From NCBI RefSeq assembly GCF_028389875.1, contig NC_084702.1, forward strand, positions 42,345,053 to 42,409,052: a stretch of 64,000 nt of DNA, written 5' to 3'. Of this stretch, positions 14,301 through 28,017 are shown in pieces. Both the position numbers and the translations under genes were made by a program. Source of the stretch: Rhea pennata (taxonomy: Eukaryota; Chordata; Aves; Rheiformes; Rheidae). The notes beneath the pieces are model-generated. The model had not been told where the DNA came from, did no database searches, and saw nothing but the letters and a program-made list of their open reading frames with translations. Positions within the stretch are counted from its first letter, which is position 1. The number at the start of each line of letters is the position of its first letter.

Positions 14301-17300
14301 AATAAATCTCCACCAACTAACCAAAAGAAAGGCTGCACTCTGAATCACAGAAACCTTTGGGCAAAGGTTGTAGAAGCCTGAAGGAAAAAGTTAAATATTT
14401 TTCTAAAATTTAACCTTTCAGATCTTACAGCTTTCCCTAACATTTACTCACTTCCTACAGCCTGACCCAGATTCTATGAAGAGAATACATGGGAGGATTA
14501 ATAGCATAACCTGTGTATAAAGCTGTCAGAATGATAGATTTATGAATGTAATTCAACTTCAAAATGTACCAGTAGAAGCAGCCTTGATATGTCATGTTTC
14601 TGGCCCCTAAATTCAATTTCAGGGGTAGCATGTTTTTCTGAAAATAATACAGAATCAACATCTCCATCACACAGTGCTAATTAATTACCTCTTTTTAAGA
14701 TCTGTGGGTGGTGACCATCACAATCTCCCCTTTTTACAGGCGTGTTCAGAAGAGTTTCGGAAGTCTCTCCCCATCAGGCAGGCAATGCTGACAGGAACCA
14801 GTGACGTGAGAGCTGTGTCCAACTTTCCAGCTTTATGGTCTTACTGAAGCACTCAAGGATTCCCCCTATTTGCCTGGGTGTTATTTGCTAAGTTATTTGC
14901 TTTTTCAAGTTAAATTTTATCTCACAAGCTTTTCCTGAAAAACTTGGTCTGAATGTGTTATAAATAGACTGAACCAGACAGAAACACTTCGAAAAGAATA
15001 GACTTTAAAATTTACAATTCAAAAATTAATCAAACTTATAGGACTTCTAAGAAGTTATTAGTGGATTTGCTTTTTAAAGCAGCCTCTTACAAGTCGTTCT
15101 ATACATATTTGGACTGAAGAATTCTTGCAAGAAATGTAGTGTATAGAACTCCCATGTAAAATTTGTAAGTGTGAGCATCTCTTATTCATTACTATTGTGA
15201 TTCTATTTGTTGTCACGTGTTAAAAAACTTAAAATACTGGCCTACACAAGACTCATGTTGACATTTTAGAAGATATTATTTCATGGCTAATCTGTCCATT
15301 AAGACCATCATTTTCCATCTGCAAAGTCATGGATTGCCTCAGAACGACAGAGAGAGCTATCAAAAATGCCATACGTAGTTACAAGAGGAATATGCCAGCG
15401 TACATAGATAGTTTCTGCACAGAAAAGGCAAGCTACACGAAATGTCCTCTGCAGGTGTAGTGATATGATTCTTTGTTTCCTGTCTTTTGTCAGCTGATGA
15501 ATATTTTTAATCTGCCTCTCTTCACTCCACAGAAATGAAAATGAGAACAGGCGATTCCAGTGTTCCTCAAAGCAATCGTTTCATACCTTTAGGCTTTTCA
15601 TGTTCCTGAGCTTACTGAAAAAGCAACTCAGTCCTCTGCTTATTGCACAGAAACTTCTCTGTTCATTTAAAGCCTTTCGACTTTCTACAGCTGTCATTTT
15701 CTCAACCAACAAACAGGTTTGGTGGCACACAGAAATTCCTGTAAACTTTTTTAGTTGAAAATGAAGACAGCTAAACACGTGTTCTTGAATTGAAGTTGGG
15801 AAGGCACAGAAGTGACCCAGTTCAGTACATGGCATGCTACTGGATGTGCCATGGGGTCTGCTTCCCCCTAAAAAGGCCACCTACACAAGGCACAGGTAAG
15901 AAAAAGACCACACTAAACATGTTTCTACATTGACTGTGAGAACCCAAAGACATTAGGTAGAGGAACTGGAATGACTAACTTGCAATGAGGACACCAAAGT
16001 AATTATCATACTGGAAACCTAATGAAAGATGGTAGATGGGGCATTGTAATACCAGGGATATAAAATGTACAGGAAAATAAAAATGCAGACGTAGTGCCGT
16101 GGGTAAAGGTCAAACAACCTATTTGTGACAATGAGTCCCTGTGGGCTGAAATTTCTCATCTAAGTAGAGCACTGGGTCTGTATTATTAACTGACCCTCCA
16201 AGATTCTACATTTATGGCAACACGTTAAGGGAGGCTGGAGAAACTGTATGGCAAAAAATGGAATAGTAACAAGTTAATTAAACCACTCCTAATTTACATA
16301 CCAGATAAACACCAAGACTGGGTAAGATGTCACAGGACCATTTTAAATCCCAATCAATGTATCACATTAGATATTTTAGCTACTGCATAGTTCCTCATGA
16401 CACAAGCCCACGTGGGTCTTCAGATTATTGGGAAGGTGTTAAATTCACACGTGTGTTCCACAAGAACCTTTACCAGTTGGCCAAGATTCATGAAGCCCAT
16501 CCACTATACTGTCAGAGAAAACTCCACAGCAAGAGTGCTCTTTCATTGAGTGCTACCAATCAGCTACCAACGAGCAACATTACTTAGTCTGCAGTTCCAT
16601 TCAGCTCATCTCTTAAGATCAGTATGTGTTTGAATGTCTTCAAACCGAGACAGTTATACTACAAGTATGCATCTCTTTGGAAAGATTACAGGCCCTTGCA
16701 AATGGTTAGTAGTTGTAAAGGTTTGTCTCTGCTCCTCTTCCCACTTTTGTCTCAGGCCTCATTTCAAGATTAATGCCTATGCTAGGCCCAAGCACCCTTC
16801 AAATAAGCTAAAAAGGCAACAATCTCTAAAACAGGCTACAGACCTCCTCCAAAATCATCTAACTCCCATTTCCTGCTCTGCCTATATGGCTGACATCAAT
16901 TTCATACATTTGCTTTTACCTTTGCAAATGCTCTGTTCTATTGTGAGTTGTCATTGACATTATGATGGACCTCATCTGGAATATGTTCCAAGTAGGACAA
17001 TCTTTTGGGGCCCTATCTAGAACCTGAAGTGGAGCTCAGGAAAGAAACAGTCTTTATACTAAAAGGAGAGACAGTCCAGCTCATCATGGCTGGTCACAAT
17101 AATTTTGGAGCATTCCAGTAAGCTGACAAGGACTGAAAAGTTATATACTTACATGCTTCTCTAAATAGGAGCTTTGGCTTCTGCAACAACAGAGAAGAGT
17201 TACATTGCCCAAATTATAGACTAGGATAGGTTCATAGGACTTTTTTATGGGAAGGGGCAGGAGGCAAGTGTGATTTCTGAGCAACTCAAGAAAGAACCAA

Positions 17301-18789
17301 GCATGTGTTTTGACGTGTAGTGCAGTCAGCCTGCAGCTAGGCAGAATGAATTATTTCACCGTGCTCATGTGACTTCAAGAAAAAAGCTGCCTGCAAGTCT
17401 CTCAACAGAAAGCCAAGCTGAAAGAACTGAAGCAGTTCTAGCAGATGCAGAGGGCTAAGAGCAAAAGTCCAGAACAGAAAAAGATGGAGTGGAAGACACT
17501 GCAGCTGGAGAAAACAAGATTGCATGAACCTCAGAACCAGGTATTAGAAGATGATGATGAACTGTAGTAACAAGAAGTTGCTGACCAGTATTCTCGTTGC
17601 TGGCAAATCACTTTCAGGCACTTGTAGACAGTTGCCAAGCTCATGGCCACAGTGAAAAAGAGAAAGCAACTAATGAACATGTTGAGTCTCCCAGAAGTAA
17701 CCGCAGCTCTATGCTTGCACTGCGGTAATTCAGAAGCAGCAGCAGAGTGACCCTTCAGCTGAGAGCAGCTGAGAGCAGAGAGACCATGTAAGGGATGGCC
17801 AAAATGCAACTGTTTACGTACTTCTCCTTACTCTTCACTTTACTGTGAAGGTCACCACTCTCAATCCTACCTATTCTGTTGTGAAGTTTTGAGATAACCA
17901 TGACACATAAGTCAGCTTCTGCAGAAGGGACCAAAGGAGGAGGACATGCTATGCCATTTCAGCAGACAGGCAGATCCAGGTAAAGCCCCTACGAAGCAAC
18001 TGAGTACCTGACTCAATGACCATTTTGAAGATGAGCAGGAATATTGAAATATATTCTTAGTGTTTTAGTGAGAAGAGATGAAAAAGAATTAATCTCAGAT
18101 AGCTTCAACACAAACTTACACAGCTCTCACCTAGCAGTCTAAGGTCTGAAATCACTCTGCTCTTTTCAGTAAAGCTGAAGGCAGCAGCATCTCCCTATGA
18201 AATACTAACATGAGGATCATCTCTAGGAATGAAATAAAGATCATAAAGGCAGATCACAGTTTTCTAATACTTTCAGGATTTTCCCTCAGAAAGGTTCGTT
18301 CTTCTCTTCTCAAAGGCAGTCTGAGTCAGAGTCCGGCAGCTCTAACCTTAGCTTCAGGAAGTCTGATAGGAAGTCTGACAATTGATTCAAATGGTAGCCT
18401 TTGCAGAGCCCTATGCAGGACTATGCACAGCCATGCAAGTTGACTCTCAAAATCTATTATTAAACATAATTCATATCTGCAGTGAACTTTTTGAGCATAA
18501 TCCCAGATACACACAAAAGCAACACAAATATTTGGTATGAGAACACTGCCACCCAGACATTGTGATTTTTCAGCTGCATTCACTTAAATTCTTGTCAAGA
18601 CTCATATTCAGCATTTTAAAATCACTAATTGTATACCTTTATTTTATATTAAACTTGAACATGTTTAAGAGCTCCTAAATCAACCCTCAGGCTTGACCAT
18701 GGTAGAGAAATATTTAATATTCAAGAAACTTTGTTGTAAAGTCTTTCCATTCAATTTCTTTTCAAATTGTATTTCAGAGAGAATTAACA
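11380..18789. other. Intergenic, no supported gene
   Basis: AT-rich sequence with a G13 run at 14282-14294, T-rich runs near 12391-12413, and the weak coiled-coil-like pseudogene signal at 17330-17800. Nothing else recognised. Confidence 0.65.
17330..17800 (+). pseudogene. Possible decayed coiled-coil coding sequence
   Basis: Plus-strand translation gives QQKAKLKELKQF, a stop, then QMQRAKSKSPEQKKMEWKTL, QLEKTRLHEPQNQVLEDDDE, L and two stops. The heptad-like Leu/Lys/Glu pattern with in-frame stops suggests an old pseudogene or retrocopy of a coiled-coil gene. The parent was not recognised, and purine-rich DNA can mimic this pattern. Confidence 0.25.
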
Positions 18790-19145
18790 ATAAAGACACG
18801 TGATGAGAATTGTCTGGACTGTTTAGTCTACAAAGGGAAAGAATGAAAACAGTCATAAGCTTCCAATTTCACATAAGCTTATCATGTTTACAATAGTCAT
18901 CAGGCTCGAGGAAGTCAAAAAACAGCCCTCTTCAGAACAATAAAGAAATTGGAAGAACTTTTCAGTGGCTCTAACTAAGCACTGAACAGCCACCAAGGGA
19001 AGGTGTAGTTTTCCATCATCTGGGGAACAAAAAGAAACATACATAGAACATATCATGGCTGATCTAATCAGTCTTGGAACTGTCTCAGTTCTGAAGGGCA
19101 GACTTTAGGTTTCTTCCAGCTCTACATTGTTTTCATTTCTGCATT
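18790..19145 (+). mobile_element. Old CR1 LINE fragment
   Basis: Diverged similarity in order to CR1 3' sequence: ctggactgtttagtctacaa, a middle part, then cttccagctctacattgttt near the end. Decayed by many changes, followed shortly by a 26-A run at 19163-19188. Limits are approximate. Confidence 0.55.
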
Positions 19146-19162
19146 TCTGGCACAATAAAGGG

Positions 19163-19188
19163 AAAAAAAAAAAAAAAAAAAAAAAAAA
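19163..19188 (+). repeat. Poly(A) run of 26
   Basis: An uninterrupted A run shortly downstream of the old CR1 fragment. CR1 does not end in poly(A), so it is probably independent. Confidence 0.97.
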
Positions 19189-21781
19189 CAGACCTGAGGG
19201 ATTCCCTCTCTTTCATTCTTTTCTTACAATTCAATTAATTTACATGCTGGGTATTCAAATAGCTAAGGGATAAGAAACACTCAAAATCCTAAAGTGTTTC
19301 TTTCTACAGTGTTTTAAGGAGCTATAATATCTTATGATAAGAGATATTCACCTGAATATAAAGTTATCAAATGCTACCAAATAGAGGCAACTGTTTGACG
19401 TTTCCTATTAAAAAATAAGTTTTTCAAGAGAAAATTTCATTTTAAGTAACAATGTTTATGAAAGTTCCCATAGGAAAAAAAAAGATTGCTGATAGCCAAG
19501 CACATGACTGTTTTCTTTTAAAATGGAAATGGGAAGAATTCCAGCTCTAAAAACCTCTGCAATACTGCTTAGATGTTGTTAGCAGGATGCCAGAGTACAG
19601 GCTAGCCAGGAGGCGCATCCATTAGGCACTTGCTAAGAAGTGACCGAGAACTTTGGCAATTGCAGTTTTCCATGGGAAAAACAAACGAAAAGATAAAAGC
19701 AAGCAAAATATAACTTCTGTGAGGCAGCTTCCTAACTTTTTGCAGGAGTCATTAAGAATGGAAAGTGAATCTAGAATTTTCATAGCATACTCACTGATCT
19801 TCCAAGCATTTCTGTTAAGCCTCTTAAGTCTAAACAAGTCTTGTCAGCTCTTGATATTATTTTTAAATTTTGTTGTAAAACAGATGCTCATAAGATTAAA
19901 AAAATGCTACTGTTTCCAGATTTTCATGACTTGCACTTGACCACTGTTCTTTAGTAGAGAACTTTTTTTTTTAAGTGTTCTCTTAAAAGTCAGTAATGTT
20001 TTGAACCACCTCAGCACATTTGCCCCCAAAATTATAGCTGCACTTGTTTCTAGCTATTGCCTCGCTTGCCCCAAAGATTCCAATCCACAGGGATGGAATA
20101 CATGAAAGAAAATAAATAGATGAAGACTTGGGAAGCCATATATGTTTGGAGGAGTGAGTAGGTGGACTGTGCAAGTAGGGGATGCAAAGAAAACAACTTC
20201 ACATGAATGTCACTATGCAGAGCACAGATATCTGCTCAACATAACATTTTTTTATTACATTGCAAAATCACCCTGTGGGATAGTTGTTGCCTATTTTTTT
20301 TTTCTTGAAACGTATTTGGTATTATTCAACGTAAGTACTGATTTTTTTTTTTAAACCAGCTATGTAATCAATCACTAGGGCTATCATTTTTAAATCTAAT
20401 TACTATGACTCATGTCATAATTAACTAGAAACAGCTGCCAAAAATTTATCAGTATGGCAGCATTATGATGCTGCTCTGCTTGGGCTATTATCTGATTTGA
20501 TTATACTATTACACTCCTCCTGGTAATTCTTCCAACAGTGATTTAGCCTGGATAAAGTGCTGCCTTAATGGTGAGACATTACTTCTGATACCTGAAGTAG
20601 TCAGCTGCAAGGTGCTAAGCCAGAACTCCAGTGAGAAAAACAGAAATGGAAAGGGAAGACAAAAAACAGTTTCTCAGCAAAGCCAAGAACACAAGGCACA
20701 CAAGAACACACTGCGAGCAGTTAGAAGCCAAAAACAAACTTAGTGCTAAATTCCAAGTCATTAACAAAGATGCTCTTGCAGGAAAGTCACATCTCAATGC
20801 TATATCTCAAAAAATCAATTATAGATAAAAAAAAGAAAAAATCTAAAAACCAAAATCACCAAATCCTCAGGTCTGCCTGGAGGTCTGCCTCTTTTCTACT
20901 GCATGCTTGTTTTTCATTGGTGCAGTCATAAAAATTAATTGGTTACCCTTCTGTTGATTTTAGAAGCAAAATACAATCGTGATGCATCACAGCTGAAGAT
21001 ACCACTATCACTTCTTTTACTAACATCTATCTAGAATTTCATCACGTTCAATAGCTTCTGGCAAATTAGAATTTTTATCTTCATCACTGAGGTTACAGTA
21101 AACATTTACATAGCACAGCCACATTTTTGTAACCCCAGATGTGAATCTATTCCTATGATGGCAACATGCCAGCTCTTGGAATGCTAATTCTCTCCCTTAT
21201 CAAGAGTTCTTTAGGTCCAATTATCAAAGTAAAAACCGTTGGAGACAAACACTGTAAATACAGAAAGTTAAGTATCTTTAAGAAAATTGCTTCAAGAACT
21301 ACAAAAAATGGGAAACTAAAACTTTCTAAGTTGCACCACCTCTACACCTATCCCTATACATTTATTATATTCCTTTGTATTTTCTTTTATATATGTGTGT
21401 GTACATATATACACACATATAAGAAAGTGCATAGGAATATAATATACAGGCACACACAAAACAGAACAAGAATTGCCAACAGAACATGAAATATTTCAAA
21501 CTGATTGACCTACAAGGCTTTGAAGCTCTTCTATCTGAACAATTAAGAGAAGATCCATTATTCTGCGAATTCACCAATTCAGAGTCTAAATTACTGTCTC
21601 TAATGTAAAGTGCCATTTGTAACGTCTAGTGATAAAAAAAATTTGCATGTACTCTATTGCATACAAGCAGCATTCTACACACTGCTGAGTACCCAGAACA
21701 ACCTTCAGTTATGCACTCTTGTAACATAGGTGAACTTTTATATTTCACAGCTAAGAAAATACAGAAGAATGTAGCACGCGG

Positions 21782-22016
21782 ATTATGGAGGAATGGAGAT
21801 TTCATGGGAGAGACAAGGGACAAAAAAGATGGAAAAGACAGATAAAAATTTGAAGATAAGAAGAAAAGAGAAGGTAAAAGGGAAGCAGGTAGAAGGTATG
21901 AACTAAATAGAGGGTAGACAAGCTGTTAAGTAGAGAGACACAGAAATAGAAGATAAAACTAGGTAGAAAATAATAGAGGAACCCTAGGAAAAAGAAAAGG
22001 GAGAGAGAAAGTGTTA
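21782..22016 (+). repeat. Polypurine (GA/GATA-like) tract
   Basis: About 235 bases of nearly unbroken A/G-rich sequence on the plus strand (aagaagaaaagagaaggtaa, gggagagagaaagtg). It gives a spurious Phe/Leu/Ser-rich minus-strand open frame. Confidence 0.85.
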
Positions 22017-25000
22017 AAAGCATCTCCTATCAAATGCTACTTTTAAAAGAAGGAATACTTGAAATCAAGAATAGTTCAAAAAATCTGAGGCTTACCATAA
22101 GATTTTCCTGGGCTCTTTAATCACAAGGTTCAAAATTAAGGTAATTTCAAGGTTTTCTTTAAAAATTCAAGCTGTTGACAAAATACTATGCCAAGCAATA
22201 GTGCACAGAACTCCTGCACAAAGCCCTCCTGTACTTCCGTGGAAAAAGAAAACAAAGTTCACTTCCATAGAGAAGAACAGGTAACACATTACAACTGAGT
22301 ATGTACGAGCAGTATAAGAACACAGGCGAAAAACTTTGGACTATGGAAGGTATGTAGCAGGGACAAGAGAAGATCTAGGATTTGTGTAAATTAGAGGAAA
22401 AGTACATTCTCACACCTTTGAAAGCTCTGCTGCACTAGGAAAGTGGTACCAGCACATCCCATCTCACCCCTCACATCACACGCACATTTGCAACATGATC
22501 ACAAAATCCCTCCTACCCCCTAACATTATTCCAGGTTTAATAATGAGCAAGGAAACAATTACCTGGATAACACTCTGCAGAATCTGCATACAACTCCTAA
22601 AGATTTGAAAGTAGCTACTGACATTTTATTTGGTAGGGAACAAACTTGCAGCTACAGAAAAGACCAAGGGTAGAAATGCTTCCCACATAGCAGAATCACC
22701 ATGTTTTCCTCAGTATTTCCTTTCGCCTCCAGGATAAGGCCAAAGTGCTTTATCCTTGTTTTACTATGGAAATGGTAGCATTACTTTACCAACCACTGTC
22801 AGTTACAGGACTCTAGTTAGCCCTCAAGTATGTGATTCTAGCTTTTAATATCCCCATCTGTAAGTGTGTATCAACACCAGTCTTATTAGAACAAATTTGC
22901 AGAGATCCTTTACCTTTTTATCTATCAGTACAATACTTCTCTTGTGACCTAAAATGCCTGTAAGCATTTCCACTGAGGAAAGTGTTGAAAATAGTTTAAA
23001 CTATGCAATTGTTTTCCCTTCTATAGTAGAGAAAACATCAATCATTTTTCAGTAGCACCACATTTTTAAAGATTAAAGGGCGTAACTGAGGAAACTCCAT
23101 TATTAGAGAGTGTTTATTAAACAAAGTAATTAATGGAAAAGTAAACACACAGTTACAGCAGAATATATGATGCTGGCAAATCAATGAAATGGCCAAATAG
23201 GACATGATACATTCATTTTCTTGGTAATAGTAAAAGGCTTTAAAAAGGTAGATGCTTTTTATTAACAAATTATACTAACCAGCCGAATGTAACTCGGTAT
23301 ATTTCAAAACATGCCAGAACAATTATGTAACTTCATCACAGCAGCCTGTCTGCCAGTTTTCTCTTTGCAATGGAAAGAAAAACTGCCCTTAAAACAAAAC
23401 ATCATAGGCATATTTAGGTTTCTGAAAGGCATTTAGCTACAGAAGCTGCCTCCTTCCCTCTACTGTGCTCTACTAGCTGTTACAGCAATATATGCCTCCT
23501 CATCAAAGTGCTCATATCAGTAAGTGTATACTTAAAAAATTTTAAGCATTCTCTTACACGCTGTTTTCTTCTGCCTTATTTTGCTTACATAAAGTTAGGC
23601 CACAGTAAGTGTCTCCGGAAAGCCTGCCTGTGCTTGTATGTTTTTTAACAGGTTTAGACTGCTTCTTGTACTTGTGAACACCATGAAAACATCAGTGGTC
23701 CGTACAGACATCAAAGGCATCACACAGATTTTGAATGGCACTGAACAGAGTTGTCATCAGCTAGGAGCCAGGAATTAAGGCAGCTCTGCATATTGGTGCT
23801 TCTGGAACATGCCCTACAGCAGTAGCTCAAACTTCCTACATACCATATCCTTTCTCCCTGAAAGCTCACACACCACAAATAAATTCAGGAGTCTGCTTCA
23901 GGAAACAGAAGTTTAGTGTGTTACGTCCACTGTTGCAGGAATAGCAAACCTACTGGACACGGCCCAAGATCAAGAATCAGGAACATCAACGTTTAAGCCT
24001 GTTGCCATTAAAAACTTAGTCTGGGCAAAGACATTAGGCTCCTACTAAGAAGGGGGTAAAGTCTAGCCCAAAGGTCTTTCTGCTCAGTGCTTACCTTAAT
24101 GTCAAGCTCAAGAGCGAGACTTAATTTTAGTAACAGCTAATTCATCTTTTCTGATTTTATTACTCTGCTGGGTGCAGGTGACATTCCTTCACAACAGTTT
24201 GCACCAGTCTCCTCTTACTTTCAATACCTCTCCCAAATCAAGCTGCCACAGGCAACATGCTTTGCAGCCAGCTCATTTGCATTTTGAATAAAAAACTAGA
24301 CTGCAATATTAGTCTGCTATACTGTTGCATGATCATGTTTACATCCACTGAAAAGGTGTGTTGATTTGAAGGTTAGATGCAGATGCCTTTTTTCATATTG
24401 AAAAAGGAGTTAAAACAGTAACTAGCTTTTCAGTAGAGTTAAGTTTCCTAATGTCAGGAAGATGAAAAAAAAAGATATATTGAGCTGTAAATGTTTTGCA
24501 AATTTAACTTATGTTTAAAATATTTTTAAAAGATAAAGATCGAAATAGACTTCCAAATGAAACCCTTCATGAATATAAACATGCGGGAGTTTCTACTTTT
24601 TACCTTTATTAATTTGGTGAAATTGAAAACCTTAATTGATTGTCACAAACTTGCATTTCTGGGCAATTTCTACATTTCATTTTTAACATTCCTTCTTTTT
24701 CATCCTCAAATTTTGTTAAATCCAAGCAGTTCACAATCTGTCAAACTACTTGTGAAAAGGCTGCAGTGCTGAAGGTAAAGAACAAGTGATCTTTATGCCA
24801 TCCAAAAACAATCGCTAAAATACATAGTTTTAATCCATCTCCTTAAAACCAGGAAATTTACTTTGTAAAGCATAGATGCCACCAGTTCATTAAATAGAAA
24901 TCCTACTTTCTTCTGCCCTCACTGCAGATTTTTATTACATCTTCTACAAAGTTAGGCAAACTGATTATTCACTTTTTTACTACCACTCTTTTCCCTTACA

Positions 25001-25804
25001 TGTGAAGGAATGCTGCCATTATACGTTGCCTTCTAATCTCTTGTTAACAACCACTCAGTCCACAAATTTAGTATGTGATCTCTCCTTCTTGTAGTTCATA
25101 AAAACAGTTACCATAAGTTTGGCGATGATCATTTTTAGCCCTGAATTACACCAAATATCGTAGAATGCACCAAGAACTTTTACGCTAATGCAAAGATAGG
25201 TCTCATTTACATCACTCTTATTGCTCATGTTAGTGTCTAAAGGACTGTATCCATCTGTATTGCCTCAGATGGAACAAGCAGCGAAAACGACATTAGCTTA
25301 CTCGCCGTGCATTTTTAACTTGCTGCTAAGATTCAGAAGGGCTCAGAAAAGCATAGTAAAAGTTGATATTGAGCGTTACTAACTCTGATAAATCTAAAAA
25401 CACATGAAAAACTTTACATCCCAGTTATTACAGATAGAAACCAGAGCTAAATCAACCTAGATCAACCCATGTGAAGCAATACAAAATTTTACAAAGAAAT
25501 GAAGTAGCCGATACCTTGCTGAAGACCTTACAGTCTTGAAGTTCTCCATGACTTAAACTGTTCACATCAACAGTGGATCTCCTTCTAAAACCTCAATTCT
25601 AACTGAGCCAAAAGTCAGAGGTCTGACCTATAGAGCACTTTGAGAGACAACACAGCCAGATAATTGCAATGGTTTCCAACAGGACTAACCTCAGCTTCCT
25701 GTCTTGCCTATTGTAAGGTACCTCACATCAGAGCTTGCCTTTAATTCTTTGCTCAGTGGGAACATCTTTCTTCAGTAGGATTTATCTTGTTGAAATCAGC
25801 CCTT

Positions 25805-25908
25805 TAAAAACAAAGGAACAAAACAAAACAAAAAAAAAAACAAAAAACAAACAAACAAACAAAAAAAAACCCAAAAAACAAAACAAAACAAAAAAAAAAA
25901 AAACAGCA
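25805..25908 (+). repeat. A-rich (AAAAC/AAAC)n tract
   Basis: Runs of A interrupted by single or grouped C; could be a decayed poly(A) or simple repeat. Explains the Lys/Asn/Gln-rich open frame here. Confidence 0.9.
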
Positions 25909-26779
25909 TACAGATTAAGTTGTATCAGGAAGAAGAGAGTATACAAGAACTTTTCGTCTTCCAGAAACTTCTAAACCTTAAATTTTTACAGCAATGAAGG
26001 ATTCAATATTTTACAGTTCTTGTCAGTGACACAGCCTGCTAAAATCATCTAGTGATCACTCAATTGAGATAGAAATTGTTGTTTGACCGTTCTCTTAAAT
26101 CTAGATTATCATCCAAGTGAAAACAAACATATCTACAGAAGACTTGCAATTAAAAGGTAAAACCTGACTTTCTCACCCCCCCCCAAGTTATATTCCCCCC
26201 CCCCACTCATTTGCATGGGTAAAACCAGCAATTTTAGACACAGCAGAAAATTAATTTTTTGGAAGACAGAACAAGTATACACAAAGACTCAAAATACATT
26301 CATTCTAATTGATAGGAAGATGACCAAAAAATAATAGCCCAGAGCAAATTTCTTCCTGAGCACAGAAAAGTTGCTGTAAGCTGACAGCTTCTTTCTGACA
26401 CCGCTTAGAGATACCGAGCAGAAGTGCAGCATCGCGCAGAATCGGGAAACTGTTGGCAATGAAAGCAAGAGTAAGCATTTAAAGCAAGTCAGTATTGTAG
26501 CACAACATATTAACACCGTTCTGAGAACTCATTACCTTTCACAGTGTACGTAAAAGTAGGTTATATCTTCCATCTTGTATGGGAAAATACCTTTTTTGTT
26601 AAAATTTGATTCCTAAAAAAAAATATTCTTGGCTGGTTTCACTCATACAACTGCAATCACTTGCCCCTAACATGCATTTAGTTAACTATTTCAAAGCAAG
26701 TGTGGTGGAATAGCTGGTTTCAGTTTAATTTAACATGTTTGAAAAAAGTTGCTTTTGATGTATTAAAAGATAGGATTAA

Positions 26780-26898
26780 ATACCTGACTGGACAAAGTCC
26801 TGGATAATCCGGTCTAATGTTGATTATGACCCTGCTTAGTGCAGGAATTTGGACTAGATGACCTACTGAAGTCCCTTCCAACCTGCACAGTCCTCTGA
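26780..26898 (+). mobile_element. Short old CR1 3'-end fragment
   Basis: Contains the CR1 tail sequence ttggactagatgacctactg followed by aagtcccttccaacctgcac and a decayed terminal repeat. Only about 120 bases remain. Lies about 1.8 kb beyond the SLC25A46 stop codon. Confidence 0.85.
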
Positions 26899-28017
26899 TA
26901 TGGATCACTCTTCATACTCACAGGAACTTCTCATGGTCACAGAAACTTTTAAAATACAAATTAGAATCAAATATTTTACCCATATTCCTCAATGTAGTTT
27001 AATTTGTCATGCAGCAGCGTTCAGAAAAGTTCAAGAATTTAAAAAAAAAGCCACTCAAAAAAATCTATACAACAAAATAACTCATAGGTCAGGATTCTTC
27101 TATCTGCTTATTCAGTGAGTTAGTTCTACAACATCTTTAGTGTATTTCTACTTTATTTGATTCCATTCTATACACTAAATTTGCCATTAACAATATTTCA
27201 AAATAAAACCAGTTCCCAAATTCACTATACTTTCCATTCTAACACATTTAAAATACATGAAAGTTGGTTTAATGATAGCAAAGCAGACCTTCAAATAATA
27301 TAATCAGAAGGTATGAACAGCAACACTTTTTCATTATTTTTCATGTATGGAAAGCAGCCATGGCAGACTACTATATAATGCTTAAGGTTAGTTAAATGCA
27401 CATCAATTTACAGTATTCACAGAGATAAAGACTCACCACACAGAAGTGTGAAAAAGAGAACAGCCTTATACATAAATTTAAAAGTGTTTTTCCATACACT
27501 TGTTTTACTTGCTAAAAATCACTTCTCCTCCAAGCTTTCATTATATTTACTGATGAAACCAAGCATTCTGCTATTTATTCTGTCATTTCTGCTTGAAAGT
27601 TGTTTAGAATGATCAACCAGTTTTCAGACCAAAAGCCTTGATTTACCAGGGAAGAGGGTAAAAAGTAGTATGTTTCAGTAGTCAGCTTACATATTAACAA
27701 CTTAATTCTGATTCATAAAACATCTAATCCAACAGAGACTTTATACAAAGGACAGTGCTAAATCTTAAGCGGACATTATATATATGGCTGTTCAATATAT
27801 GTGTATACACCTCTCCCATCTAACAAAAGTGAAACTTTAGAAAAGGTCAATTAATCTTTTATGCTTTCAGTATACTTTGAACACTGATATTAAATACATT
27901 TGCATGATTATTCTACTCTTATGCAGTGTACCAGAGTAAAACTAAATTCTCAAGTTCTGAGTGGAAAGTTGACTGAAAATGGTACTTACGCATTCACATG
28001 ATCAGCTTCTAATTTGC
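26899..28017. other. Downstream flank of SLC25A46
   Basis: AT-rich, with two further minus-strand AATAAA motifs; possibly an extended 3' untranslated region. No open frame of note. Confidence 0.5.

Larger units (their letters stand above)
19189..26779. other. Intergenic, no supported gene
   Basis: AT-rich. Holds a TATATGTGTGTGTAC / TATACACACATATA near-palindrome at about 21391-21422, the polypurine tract, the A-rich tract at 25805-25908 and paired C runs at about 26178-26208. No exon signal stands out. Confidence 0.65.

Noticed and set aside
16634..16957. 107-codon plus-strand open frame
   Set aside because: No domain, no splice signals, composition like neighbouring non-coding DNA.
1..28000. 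Expected minus-strand neighbours TSLP and WDR36 beyond SLC25A46
   Set aside because: No exon resembling WD repeats or the cytokine fold was found; in other vertebrates these lie far downstream, so they are probably outside the window.
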